This document shows positions 25,027-33,582 of a stretch of DNA of 64,000 nt, piece after piece (positions within the stretch are counted from its first letter, which is position 1; each line of letters begins with the position of its first letter). The position numbers and the translations under genes are program-made. This stretch comes from Kaistella chaponensis (GTDB taxonomy: Bacteria; Bacteroidota; Bacteroidia; Flavobacteriales; Weeksellaceae). The stretch covers positions 1-64,000 of the forward strand of contig NZ_FTOI01000006.1 in the NCBI RefSeq assembly GCF_900156725.1, read 5' to 3'. The notes below the pieces were generated by a model. The model saw nothing but the letters and a program-made list of their open reading frames with translations, was not told the DNA's origin and did no database searches.

Positions 25027-25034
25027 CAAAGATA
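25027..25034 (-). promoter_or_regulatory. -7 element of polA, near-leaderless
   Basis: TATCTTTG on the minus strand ends 5 nt before the polA ATG, so the transcript should start at or next to the start codon. Confidence 0.5.
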
Positions 25035-25127
25035 ATATTTTTGACGGGAAGCAAGGATGTTAGAGCGCTTAGGTTTTCTAAAACCTTTTAGAAATTTGGA
25101 GTTGGGGGCTCATTTGAAAAATAAACA

Positions 25128-25706
25128 TTACCCTTTTACAGAATCATCTTTATTTTGCTTGTGGATGACTTTCAAAGCGAATGTTGAAAACAATCCACCC
25201 AATAAAAATCCCATGGCGGAACCCATCAAAATATCTAAAGGAAAATGAACGCCTAAATAAATTCGGCTGTAAGAAACCACGATCGCCCAAAAGAATAGAA
25301 AATAGGGCAAGAATTTGTACTTACGATAAAGTAGTCTGCTCAAAAAAGTGACGATAAAAAAAGTATTGGAAGCATGGCTGGAATAAAAACCGAACTGACC
25401 ACCGCATTTAACTTCACGCATCATGTGGTCTAAAGCAGGATCGTGACAAGGTCTGAAACGACCAATTCCTGTCTTGAAAATCCCTGCAAGCTGATCAGAT
25501 AAGGTAACTCCTAAACCAAGAAAAATAAGAATAAAGACCAAACTTTTCAGTTTGAAATTTTTGTACAATAAATAAAGGAAGATGCCATAAAGCGGAGCCC
25601 AGATCCAAGTTTCGGAAACCATGATCCAAAACTGATCGAAAGGTTGACTCCCCCAATTATTGAGAATAAGAAAAGCCTGTTGATCTTCCTGAATAATTTC
25701 GTACAT
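25128..25706 (-). CDS. PAP2 family membrane phosphatase
   Basis: A 192-residue integral membrane acid phosphatase. The three PAP2 motifs are present: KTGIGRFRP (about 79-87; K-x6-RP), YSSHASN (about 108-114, a PSGH variant with the catalytic His) and SRIYLGVHFPLD (about 146-157; S-R-x5-H-x3-D). Likely substrates are undecaprenyl or phosphatidylglycerol phosphate. It begins 1 bp after the tatA stop and is co-transcribed with it. Confidence 0.88.
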   Translation of the reverse strand: MYEIIQEDQQAFLILNNWGSQPFDQFWIMVSETWIWAPLYGIFLYLLYKNFKLKSLVFILIFLGLGVTLSDQLAGIFKTGIGRFRPCHDPALDHMMREVKCGGQFGFYSSHASNTFFIVTFLSRLLYRKYKFLPYFLFFWAIVVSYSRIYLGVHFPLDILMGSAMGFLLGGLFSTFALKVIHKQNKDDSVKG

Positions 25707-25707
25707 A

Positions 25708-26031
25708 TTATCGGCTTACTGGACCTTCGTGTTGATCGTTTTCTGCAAGATTTTCTTTAGGAATTTCTCTTTCTGCGAGTGCTTCTTTTTCGAGAGTACT
25801 CATAGGATTATACTCTTGTGCAGCCTTTTTCACTTTCTCGATTTCCCTTTTAATTTCCGAAACAGGATTATCAGTTTCCTTTAATATTTCAGATTTTACA
25901 TCTTCCATTGCACCGCGCATTTTTCGTACGCCTTGACCTAAGTCGCGCGCGATTTTGGGTAATTTATCGGGACCGAACAATACTACGATTGCTACGGCGA
26001 TTAACATCATTTCTCCTATGCTTAATTCCAT
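25708..26031 (-). CDS. tatA: Sec-independent translocase TatA/TatB-type subunit
   Basis: A 107-residue Tat component: one short N-terminal helix (about 4-20), the hinge FGPDKLPKIARDLGQGVRKMRGAM (FGP at 19-21), an amphipathic helix, then a charged tail. It forms the pore for folded twin-arginine substrates in the inner membrane. The tail is longer than a minimal TatA, so TatB-like function cannot be excluded. No tatC lies adjacent. It is co-transcribed with the PAP2 gene. Confidence 0.88.
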   Translation of the reverse strand: MELSIGEMMLIAVAIVVLFGPDKLPKIARDLGQGVRKMRGAMEDVKSEILKETDNPVSEIKREIEKVKKAAQEYNPMSTLEKEALAEREIPKENLAENDQHEGPVSR

Positions 26032-26197
26032 GGTGTAAAATTACAAAAGTTTATGGTATTGGTTTTCATTAAATCGAGTTAAATTAATCACAAAATATAC
26101 GGCAGAGTTTACATATTCTCTATCATTAAAGGCACATAAAACACGCAAAACAGCGCTTATCATTGAAATAAGATTCCTTCTAATCTATACGATAAAT

Positions 26198-27421
26198 CTA
26201 TGAACTTGGTTTCTTTTTATAAACAAAATACACCATTACCGCACTGATCATCATTAAAACAAACCCTAGAAAAAATGGTGCTCCCGCAAACTTGAATGGT
26301 GCTTCATCATGCGTGAAATAATAAAAAGTATTGGTCATCAAAGGTGGTCCCACAATCGCGGTTAAACTCACCAAACTTGCCAAAGCGCCCTGTAATTCGC
26401 CTTGTTCATTTTTTGGAACCTGAGATGAGATGACGGACTGCAAAGCTGGACCTGCGATTCCACCTAAACCATAAGGTATTAAAAAGGCAAACATCATCCA
26501 ACTTTCTGTGGCAAAGGCAAAGAGGATCATTCCTAATGCGTAGAGCAGCAAACCATAGAAAATACTTTTTTCGTTCCCTAATTTGGGCTGAATGAACCGG
26601 ATCAAATATCCCTGCACCAAAGCGGCCATTAAACCAGCAACACCAAGAGAGATACCCACCATTTTTTCGGACCAACTGAATCGGTACATGGTAAAGAAAG
26701 TCCAGTTAGATTGTACGGCGTGACCTGCAATATAAACAAATATTAAAGCCGTGATTAATCCTAAAATCTGCGGATATTTTCGAAGTTGCAACAAGGAACC
26801 TACCGGATTTGCGCGTCTCCAATTAAAAGCACGCCGATGTTCTTTGTCTAAACTTTCGGGCAGAATAAACAAACCGTAGATAAAATTAACCAAACATAAA
26901 CCTGAAGCGGCATAAAAAGGAACTCGTGCACCGAATTGTCCCAATAATCCTCCGATAACTGGTCCGATAATAAAGCCTAAACCAAAAGCGGCACCGATCA
27001 TTCCGAAATTTTTTGCACGATTTTCTTCCGTAGAAACATCGGCGATATAAGCACTTGCGGTGGTGATGCTTGCACCGGTAACTCCAGAGAATATTCTGCC
27101 GACAAAGAGCCAAAATATCGTGGGAGCAATTGCTTGAATAAAAAAGTTAAGGGAAAATCCTAAAAGGGAAAAAAGGATGATTGGTCTTCTGCCAAATTTA
27201 TCGCTTAAACCGCCTAAAATAGAAGCAAAAATAAACTGCATTCCGGCGTATGCAAAACTAAGCCAACCTCCGTATTGGGAGGCAACACTAATATCAGAAT
27301 TATGAATCAATTCCTGGATCAATTTCGGAACTACGGGTATCACAATTCCCCATCCCGTAATATCGATGAGTAAAGTGATGAAGATAAAACCTACGGCGGC
27401 GGATTTTTGATTTTTTTTCAT
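26198..27421 (-). CDS. MFS transporter, TetA-like
   Basis: Drug:proton antiporter of 407 residues and 12 hydrophobic helices. The Tet-family block [15 protein letters not shown] (about 69-83) matches motif A in loop 2-3, and [15 protein letters not shown] with [16 protein letters not shown] (helix 5, about 149-164) matches motif C of antiporters. The opening [19 protein letters not shown] agrees with Tet/chloramphenicol exporters. The substrate is unknown; resistance should not be assumed. A TATCTTTA box lies 8 nt before the ATG. Confidence 0.87.
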   Translation of the reverse strand: MKKNQKSAAVGFIFITLLIDITGWGIVIPVVPKLIQELIHNSDISVASQYGGWLSFAYAGMQFIFASILGGLSDKFGRRPIILFSLLGFSLNFFIQAIAPTIFWLFVGRIFSGVTGASITTASAYIADVSTEENRAKNFGMIGAAFGLGFIIGPVIGGLLGQFGARVPFYAASGLCLVNFIYGLFILPESLDKEHRRAFNWRRANPVGSLLQLRKYPQILGLITALIFVYIAGHAVQSNWTFFTMYRFSWSEKMVGISLGVAGLMAALVQGYLIRFIQPKLGNEKSIFYGLLLYALGMILFAFATESWMMFAFLIPYGLGGIAGPALQSVISSQVPKNEQGELQGALASLVSLTAIVGPPLMTNTFYYFTHDEAPFKFAGAPFFLGFVLMMISAVMVYFVYKKKPSS

Positions 27422-27454
27422 TGCGGGTGTAAAGATAGGTTTTTTGGGGAAAAA

Positions 27455-27524
27455 TTGTTGGTTGTTGGTTGTTGGTTGATGATTTTAAGTTGATGGTTGT
27501 CGGTTGTCGGTTGTCGGTTGATCC
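27455..27524. repeat. degenerate 7-bp array
   Basis: TTGTTGG three times (27455-27475), TTGATGA, an off-pattern TTTTAAG, then TTGATGG, TTGTCGG three times (27497-27517) and TTGATCC, all in the same 7-bp phase. It lies just upstream of the MFS gene and shares its heptamer with the array inside polA. Confidence 0.88.
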
Positions 27525-27566
27525 GAGATGAAAAGTATCGGTAATCCTTGCTTTGTAAAAAAAGGA

Positions 27567-27698
27567 CGTGTGCTATTGATTAACATCACGCGTACTCTTG
27601 ATTGACTTCACGTGTGCTGTTGGTTAACTTCAAGTGTGCTGTTGAAAAATACTTGGTGTGGTTTTGAAGATGACTACGCGTGATGCTTTCTTAACCTG
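27567..27698. repeat. degenerate 22-bp tandem repeat, about six units
   Basis: Units start at 27567, 27589, 27611, 27633, 27655 and 27677. The clearest three begin CGTGTGCTATTGATTAAC, CGCGTACTCTTGATTGAC and CGTGTGCTGTTGGTTAAC; later units decay. CACGTG- or CACGCG-like junctions recur between units. The remaining 27699-27858 shows no gene. Confidence 0.75.
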
Positions 27699-27858
27699 CG
27701 GTAAATTTCTTTTAAAACATATGATTTATTGACTTTTGCGAAGTTTTTATAATTTAAAAAAAGTGTTGCTAATTTTCAATCTACGATCCGATTCTTCTTT
27801 ATAAACTGGTGTTTTATTTTGAAAATTCTCGTTACAGCACGACTTGACTTAAACAGAC

Positions 27859-27895
27859 AACCCTTTCAGCCTTTGAAAGGCTGAAAGGGTTTTTC
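27859..27895 (+). terminator. strong hairpin with + strand T-run, no matching gene
   Basis: AACCCTTTCAGCC (27859-27871) pairs perfectly with GGCTGAAAGGGTT (27879-27891) around TTTGAAA, and TTTT follows on the + strand. Both neighbouring genes are on the minus strand, so this terminator-like element has no assigned transcript. Confidence 0.7.
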
Positions 27896-27901
27896 ATTGG
27901 C

Positions 27902-27932
27902 AAAAAAAATAGTCCCTCTTTCGAAGGACTAT
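27902..27932 (-). terminator. intrinsic terminator after secDF
   Basis: ATAGTCC (27909-27915) and GGACTAT (27926-27932) form a stem; the A-run 27902-27909 gives U's on the minus transcript. Confidence 0.75.
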
Positions 27933-27950
27933 TTATTATTTTTAGAACAT

Positions 27951-30872
27951 TTATTTCTTAGTTCTCTTGTCAATAATTTCTACATCAACAGATGTTCTGC
28001 CATGTGGATTTTCTTCTTTTCCTTTTCCTCTCAGGAAATCGTAAGCAATTGCTGACGAAATAAAGATTGATGAATAGGTTCCAAAAGCAATACCCAAAAG
28101 TAAGGCGAACATAAACCCTCGTAGATTATCACCCCCAAAAATGAAGATGGCCAAAATAACCAAAATGGTAGTAAGTGAGGTATTGAAGGTTCTTCCTAAA
28201 GTACTGGAAATAGAATCATCAAACAAACCAGCCAAAGTGATGGATTTTTTCTCTCTTAAATACTCCCGAATTCTATCGAATACAATTACAGTATCATTGA
28301 TGGAATAACCCAAAACGGTTAGAATTGCCGCGATGAAATCCTGATTGATTTCCATATTAAACGGCATGTATTTGTGAAGGAACGAATAGGCTCCCAAAAT
28401 AATAATTGCATCGTGAGCAAGACCTGCAACTGCTCCCAAAGAGAACTGCCATTTTCTAAATCTCACTAAAATGTAAAGGAAAATTCCAGCCAAAGCTGCA
28501 ATTACCGCGTACAATCCACCTGTTTTAATGTCATCTGCAACAGTTGGTCCCACTTTAGTAGAGGAAACGATCCCTGCATGATTCACGTCTGCAGCTTTAA
28601 ATTGTGCTAAAGTTAAATTTTGCGGAAGATTCTGTTTCAGACCATCGAATAATTTTTGTTCAATTATTTGATCAGCCTTTAATGATTCATCGTCAATTAG
28701 ATAATCTGTTGAGATTTTTAACTGATTACCACTACCGAAAGTTTTTGCTTCTACCGCAGAGTTTTTACCATCTGCAGTTTGGAATAATTTAATTAAAGAT
28801 TTTTCAGCAACCTCTGCATCAATAGGTTTATCAAATTTTACGACGTAGTTTCTACCCCCAGTAAAATCAATCCCATATTTAAATCCATTTACTCCAATAG
28901 AAATAAGACTCGCAACGGTTAAGAAAGCCGAAAACAAATATGCATATTTTCTTTTTCCAATAAAATCAATCCAAACATTTCTAAAAATATTTTTGGTTAA
29001 AGGAGTCCAAACTGAAAGAGATTTCCCTTTATTCAAACGGGCAAAAATCATTACTCTTGATAATAAAACAGAAGTAAAGAAAGTCATTAAGATACCAATA
29101 ATCAATGTTACAGCGAAACCTTTGATTGGTCCGGTTCCGAAAACATACAATACCAATGCGGTAAGAATAGTAGTTGAGTGACCATCGATAATCGCAGAAA
29201 GAGCGTGTTTGAAACCATCTTTGTAGGCTTCTAAAATAGTTTTACCAGCGAAAAGTTCTTCTTTGGTTCGTTCGTAAATAATAACGTTCGTATCTACCGC
29301 CATTGCCATGGAAAGTACGATACCCGCGATTCCTGGAAGGGTAAGTGTTGCATCAACAGAATCCATAATTCCGAAAATGTAGAACAAGTTGATGACCATT
29401 GCAATGACTGCAAAAACACCGGCACCACCATAATAGAAAATAATATATGCAACAATTACTAAAAATGCGATAACGAATGAAAGCATTCCTGCATTAATTG
29501 ATTCCGTTCCCAATGAAGGTCCTACAACATCTGCCTGAACAATTTTAGCACTTGCCGGAAGTTTTCCTGCACCTAAAACATCAACTAAATCCTGCGCTTC
29601 TTGTTGTGAGAAATTTCCAGAGATTTGTGTTCTTCCGTTTGGAATTTCATTAACAACATTTGGAGCGGTATAAACGATATTATCTAAAGTTACTGCAACA
29701 GGTTTGTTCACATTTTTCCCAGTCATGGTTTTCCAGTCTTTGGAACCTTTAGAATCCATTTGCATATCTACAACTACTCTACCCATTTCGTCGTAGTTAA
29801 CTCTTGCAGATTCAACTGCACCATCAACAGGAGCTTTCTGATTGATGTTTCCTCTGATCGCGTATAAAACCAAATTATTTTCGTCATTCGCTTCAGGTTT
29901 GTAACCCCAAACAAATTGCGAATACTTCAGGTTTGTAGGACGAAGTTTTTTAGCTAAATCAGAATTTAAAACTTTGTTAACAATCGCAGTATCTGAAAGT
30001 TTGATATTTCCTACTCCATTTGCTCTCAAAGAATTCAATTGCATCAAGTTCACAAAATTTGTGTTTTTAGGAACACCCATAGAATCTCCCTTTGCAGCAA
30101 TCAAGGTACTAAGTTGCTCGAAGTACGGTAAAATTTCCTGTGGTTGCTGAACTTCCCAGAATTGTAATTTTGCAGAAGTTTGAAGCATTTTCTTCACACG
30201 GTCAATATCTTTACTTCCCGGCATTTCCACAGAAATTCTTCCTGTTCCCGGAACTTTTTGCACGTTTGGTTGCGTAACTCCCATTTTATCGATACGCGTT
30301 CTGATTACTTCATAAGCAGCGCCTTCTGAAGCTTCAATTTTTTTACGGATGATATTTTTTACTTCAGCATCAGTAGAATTATATTTAATCTCGCTTAGAT
30401 TGGTGTTCCCGAAAATCTCCGGATCTGCAAGTTTAAGGTTGGTTTTCTTTTCTGCATTTACAGCGTCGAATTCTGTAAAGAAATTCTCGATGTACGCTTT
30501 GGTAGAATTTTTCTGATCTTTATCCGTTCTGTCGAGTGTTTCGAGCAAAATTGGATTGGTAGAATAGTTGGTCAAATCGTTGACCAAATCTCTGTGGTTG
30601 ATTTCCAAAAGAACGTTGATACCGCCTTTCAAATCCAGCCCCAATTTCATTTCTCTCTCTTTCGCTCGGGAATAATACAATTTTGTAAAACCGAGATTCA
30701 GAGTGTCTTTAGAAAGACGATCGAGTTCTTTCTTATATTTTACGGGATTGTTCCCTGCAAACTCGGTGGCTTGTTTTTCGATTTTACTAGCGTACCAAGT
30801 TGGTAACAATTCGTTAAGACAGATAAGTCCCAGAATAACCGCAACCAGCGTAATAAGTCCTTTTCCTTGCAT
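27951..30872 (-). CDS. secDF: SecDF fused protein-export membrane protein
   Basis: A single 973-residue chain joining SecD and SecF, the Bacteroidetes arrangement; it uses the proton-motive force to aid SecA/SecYEG export. SecD features: an N-terminal helix, GLDLKGGINVLLE (near 98), a long periplasmic P1 domain and a six-helix bundle (GAGKLPASAKIVQADVVGPSLG onward). The SecF half starts near 645 (GIDFTGGRNYVVKF) and has its own six helices with GYSINDTVIVFDRIRE. A TATATTTG box lies at 30914-30907. Confidence 0.95.
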   Translation of the reverse strand: MQGKGLITLVAVILGLICLNELLPTWYASKIEKQATEFAGNNPVKYKKELDRLSKDTLNLGFTKLYYSRAKEREMKLGLDLKGGINVLLEINHRDLVNDLTNYSTNPILLETLDRTDKDQKNSTKAYIENFFTEFDAVNAEKKTNLKLADPEIFGNTNLSEIKYNSTDAEVKNIIRKKIEASEGAAYEVIRTRIDKMGVTQPNVQKVPGTGRISVEMPGSKDIDRVKKMLQTSAKLQFWEVQQPQEILPYFEQLSTLIAAKGDSMGVPKNTNFVNLMQLNSLRANGVGNIKLSDTAIVNKVLNSDLAKKLRPTNLKYSQFVWGYKPEANDENNLVLYAIRGNINQKAPVDGAVESARVNYDEMGRVVVDMQMDSKGSKDWKTMTGKNVNKPVAVTLDNIVYTAPNVVNEIPNGRTQISGNFSQQEAQDLVDVLGAGKLPASAKIVQADVVGPSLGTESINAGMLSFVIAFLVIVAYIIFYYGGAGVFAVIAMVINLFYIFGIMDSVDATLTLPGIAGIVLSMAMAVDTNVIIYERTKEELFAGKTILEAYKDGFKHALSAIIDGHSTTILTALVLYVFGTGPIKGFAVTLIIGILMTFFTSVLLSRVMIFARLNKGKSLSVWTPLTKNIFRNVWIDFIGKRKYAYLFSAFLTVASLISIGVNGFKYGIDFTGGRNYVVKFDKPIDAEVAEKSLIKLFQTADGKNSAVEAKTFGSGNQLKISTDYLIDDESLKADQIIEQKLFDGLKQNLPQNLTLAQFKAADVNHAGIVSSTKVGPTVADDIKTGGLYAVIAALAGIFLYILVRFRKWQFSLGAVAGLAHDAIIILGAYSFLHKYMPFNMEINQDFIAAILTVLGYSINDTVIVFDRIREYLREKKSITLAGLFDDSISSTLGRTFNTSLTTILVILAIFIFGGDNLRGFMFALLLGIAFGTYSSIFISSAIAYDFLRGKGKEENPHGRTSVDVEIIDKRTKK

Positions 30873-31028
30873 TGTTAATAGTTTACAACATTAAAATTAT
30901 AGTCGGCAAATATAATGATTTTCACTACAATTAAGAATTATTTAACAATTGATTTTAAAATTTCCTTCTGTGTTGTTGAGGAAAGCTTATATGTTTGCTC
31001 AAAAAAGGATATAAATAGGTACATTTTC

Positions 31029-31042
31029 TCACGAATTCGTGA
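31029..31042. promoter_or_regulatory. 14-bp perfect palindrome upstream of secDF
   Basis: TCACGAATTCGTGA, flanked by TTTTC and AAAAA so that the symmetry extends to about 24 bp. It could be an operator for secDF (157 bp from its start) or a bidirectional terminator after the VIT1-type gene. The rest of the 280-bp gap holds only the secDF -7 element. Confidence 0.45.
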
Positions 31043-31154
31043 AAAAATCGAAATTGTAGAACTTGTTTTTTGAGTAGAATATTTTATTATTCGAATGGTA
31101 TTCTAAAATCCTGATTGGTAAACTGAAGTTGAGGTGGAAATTTCATGAAAATCC

Positions 31155-31856
31155 TTAAACATTAACACCGAATAAATAACCAACAAATGCTGATAATCCC
31201 ATCGCAATTGTTCCCCAAATCGTCACTCTTAAAACGGCTTTCATAATACTTGAACCACCGGTTTTCGCGGCAAGAGCACCCAATAAAACCAGAGAAATAA
31301 TGGTGAAACCATACAGCCAATATTCCATTCCTTTGAGAGGTGCAAAAAGCACGACCAAAAGCGGCAAAACACCACCTGCGATGAAAGAACTTCCTGAAGC
31401 CAAAGCTGCCTGAATCGGATGAGCCTGACTGATTTCGTTGATTCCCAATTCATCACGAATATGCGCTCCTAAAGCATCATGTTGCGTTAATTCGAGGGCA
31501 ACAGTCATTGCCGTTTCTTTTTTAAGGCCTCGCTTTTCATAAATTTGTGCGAGCATTTTCAGTTCCTCTTCCGGCATTTCTTCTAATTCCTTTTGCTCCC
31601 TTTCAATATCTGCTTTTTCGATGTCAGTTTGGGAACTTACAGAAACATATTCTCCTGCAGCCATCGACAAAGCACCTGCAACCAAAGCAGCAACCGTTGC
31701 CAAAACAATAGGCTCCACCGATTTGCTTGCAGCTGCAACACCAATTGCTAAACTGGAAACGGAAATAATCCCATCATTTGCACCCAAAACTGCGGCTCTT
31801 AACCAATTACTTCGGTGAATAAAGTGGGAATCTAAGTAAGTATCGAGGTTTGCCAT
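31155..31856 (-). CDS. VIT1/CCC1 family Fe2+/Mn2+ transporter
   Basis: A 233-residue membrane protein of the vacuolar-iron-transporter family, exporting Fe2+ or Mn2+ from the cytoplasm. It has the family opening HRSNWLRAAVLGANDGIISVSSLAIGV, a second helix ending AAGEYVSVSSQTDIEKAD, a cytosolic charged loop rich in Glu (about 80-125; likely metal-binding) and three more helices. The gene stands alone. No Fur or Mnt box was recognised, although an 18-bp palindrome lies 144 bp upstream. Confidence 0.9.
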   Translation of the reverse strand: MANLDTYLDSHFIHRSNWLRAAVLGANDGIISVSSLAIGVAAASKSVEPIVLATVAALVAGALSMAAGEYVSVSSQTDIEKADIEREQKELEEMPEEELKMLAQIYEKRGLKKETAMTVALELTQHDALGAHIRDELGINEISQAHPIQAALASGSSFIAGGVLPLLVVLFAPLKGMEYWLYGFTIISLVLLGALAAKTGGSSIMKAVLRVTIWGTIAMGLSAFVGYLFGVNV

Positions 31857-32172
31857 TTTGTATTTTTTTATTTGAAGTTGTACAGAGGGTCAATTAAGAA
31901 ATCTTTCAAGGAATCAAATTCGCAATATTTTAGGTTCAGCTCCTTATTATTTAGACAAAACTTTTCTAATCGAAGGTACCGAAAATTTAGAAGACATTTT
32001 GAAAATTGAAATTTTCATCCTGTTTCAAGGTTTCATTTTTATTTCTTTCAGGTTTTCAAGAACTCACGAATTTGCCTTTTTTGGGGCTTTGAAGATTCCA
32101 ATTGAGGATTATAAATCTCTTCTCTTTCAGAATTCAAATTATAAAAAAACGCGCTCAAATCTCTTTTTTCAC
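31857..32172. other. 316-bp gap between VIT1-type gene and hemN
   Basis: AT-rich with no coding potential that I can support. It contains an 18-bp palindrome TGAAAATT-GA-AATTTTCA (32000-32017), which may be an operator or merely chance in AT-rich sequence. The rest shows nothing. Confidence 0.4.
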
Positions 32173-33531
32173 TTATATCGTCATCGAAAAAATTCGGGTT
32201 TCGGGTTTGTTTCTCATCATTCTTAAATCAAAAGTCATGGCCACATTTCGGGTGAAAGCACGACCTTTTTCTGTGATTTTAATGGTGTTTTCGGAAATTT
32301 CTACCAAACCGTCTTTTTCCATTTCTTTTAATGATTCTAAAGCGTTTTCGATTTCCGGGAAAGTATTTTGCAAATCCCACGAAGTTTCTAAACGGCACAT
32401 TAAATTCAAAATATGTTTGCGAATAATCAAATCTTCCTCATTCAAAATATGTCCTTTAACAACGGGAATAATTCCTTGTTCCACCAAATTTTGATACTCT
32501 TCCACACTTTTATCATTTTGCGCAAAAGCATACCATGAATCGGAAATTGCAGACATTCCCAAACCAACCATCAATTGGGTTTTGCTGGAGGAATATCCCA
32601 TGAAATTTCGGTGAATATCGCCGGAAATCATCGATTGATAAAGGTCATCATGTTCCAAAGCAAAGTGATCCATTCCTACTTCGATGTAGCCTAATTCTTC
32701 TAGAAGTTTTTTTCCGTTCGTATAGAGTTTTCTTTTTTCTTCACCACTTGGCAAATCATTTTCATCGAAACCACGTTGCCCAACTCCTTTGATCCAGGGA
32801 ACATGCGCGTACGAATAAAACGCCAATCGATCGGGTTTCAATTCTAAAGTTTTGCGGATGGAAAATTCCATTTTTTCCCAAGTATGAAAAGGTAAACCGA
32901 AAACCAAATCGTGGGAAACGCTTTTGTAGCCAATTTCTCTTGCCCATTCTGTCACATTTTTTACGTTTTCGAAAGGCTGAATTCTGTTGATGGCTTTTTG
33001 AACTTTCGGGTCATAATCCTGAACCCCAAAACTGCATCGACTAAAACCTAAATCGAATAAAGTCTGCAAATGTACTTTCGTGGTATTATTTGGATGTCCT
33101 TCAAAGGAAAATTCTGGATTTTCCGCAATTTCGGCTTTAGAAAAAATTCCTTCCAATAATATTCTCAAATTTTCTGGGGAGAAAAACGTTGGAGTTCCGC
33201 CTCCTAAATGAAGTTCTTTAATTTTTGGAGTTCTGCCGAAAAGATTCACGTACAAATCCCACTCTTTCAAAACGGTCTCTAAATACGGAGTTTCTACGGA
33301 ATGTTTTTTCGTGATTCTTTTGTGACACGCACAAAACGTACATAAAGCTTCGCAAAAAGGAAGGTGAATATAAACTGAAATTCCTTCGGAATCATTGGTT
33401 TCATTAAAACTTTTAATGACGGATTGTTGCCATAATTCACTCGAAAACTGAGTTTCGTCCCAAAAAGGAACGGTAGGATAAGAAGTATAACGCGGTCCGG
33501 GAATATTATATTTGTCGATTAGGGAATTCAT
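32173..33531 (-). CDS. hemN: oxygen-independent coproporphyrinogen III dehydrogenase
   Basis: Radical-SAM enzyme of haem synthesis, converting coproporphyrinogen III to protoporphyrinogen IX without oxygen. The 452-residue chain shows RYTSYPTVPFW (14-24, the HemN N-terminal hallmark), the cluster motif Cys60-x3-Cys64-x2-Cys67 in HLPFCEALCTFC, and GGGTPTFF (SAM site, about 108-115). The N-terminal hallmark and Cys-x-Cys after the cluster favour true HemN over HemW. TAATTTTG (33543-33536) ends 4 nt before the ATG. Confidence 0.93.
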   Translation of the reverse strand: MNSLIDKYNIPGPRYTSYPTVPFWDETQFSSELWQQSVIKSFNETNDSEGISVYIHLPFCEALCTFCACHKRITKKHSVETPYLETVLKEWDLYVNLFGRTPKIKELHLGGGTPTFFSPENLRILLEGIFSKAEIAENPEFSFEGHPNNTTKVHLQTLFDLGFSRCSFGVQDYDPKVQKAINRIQPFENVKNVTEWAREIGYKSVSHDLVFGLPFHTWEKMEFSIRKTLELKPDRLAFYSYAHVPWIKGVGQRGFDENDLPSGEEKRKLYTNGKKLLEELGYIEVGMDHFALEHDDLYQSMISGDIHRNFMGYSSSKTQLMVGLGMSAISDSWYAFAQNDKSVEEYQNLVEQGIIPVVKGHILNEEDLIIRKHILNLMCRLETSWDLQNTFPEIENALESLKEMEKDGLVEISENTIKITEKGRAFTRNVAMTFDLRMMRNKPETRIFSMTI

Positions 33532-33535
33532 GCGG

Positions 33536-33543
33536 CAAAATTA
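33536..33543 (-). promoter_or_regulatory. -7 element of hemN, near-leaderless
   Basis: TAATTTTG on the minus strand ends 4 nt before the hemN ATG, implying a leader of zero to two nucleotides. Confidence 0.4.
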
Positions 33544-33550
33544 AGGATTA

Positions 33551-33578
33551 AGTCTGAGTTATGAAGTATGAGTTTTAT
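33551..33578. repeat. short degenerate 7-bp array
   Basis: AGTCTGA, GTTATGA, AGTATGA, GTTTTAT in strict 7-bp steps between hemN and the propeller gene. Confidence 0.6.
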
Positions 33579-33582
33579 TAGT

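Noticed and set aside
25022..25054. Upstream ATG extending polA by 11 codons
   Set aside because: The segment contains the TATCTTTG promoter box and hydrophobic residues not found in PolA; MTTDNDKRLFLID fits the family start.
31999..32494. + strand frames over the hemN 3' end
   Set aside because: Antisense to hemN and composition-driven; the protein sequence resembles nothing known.
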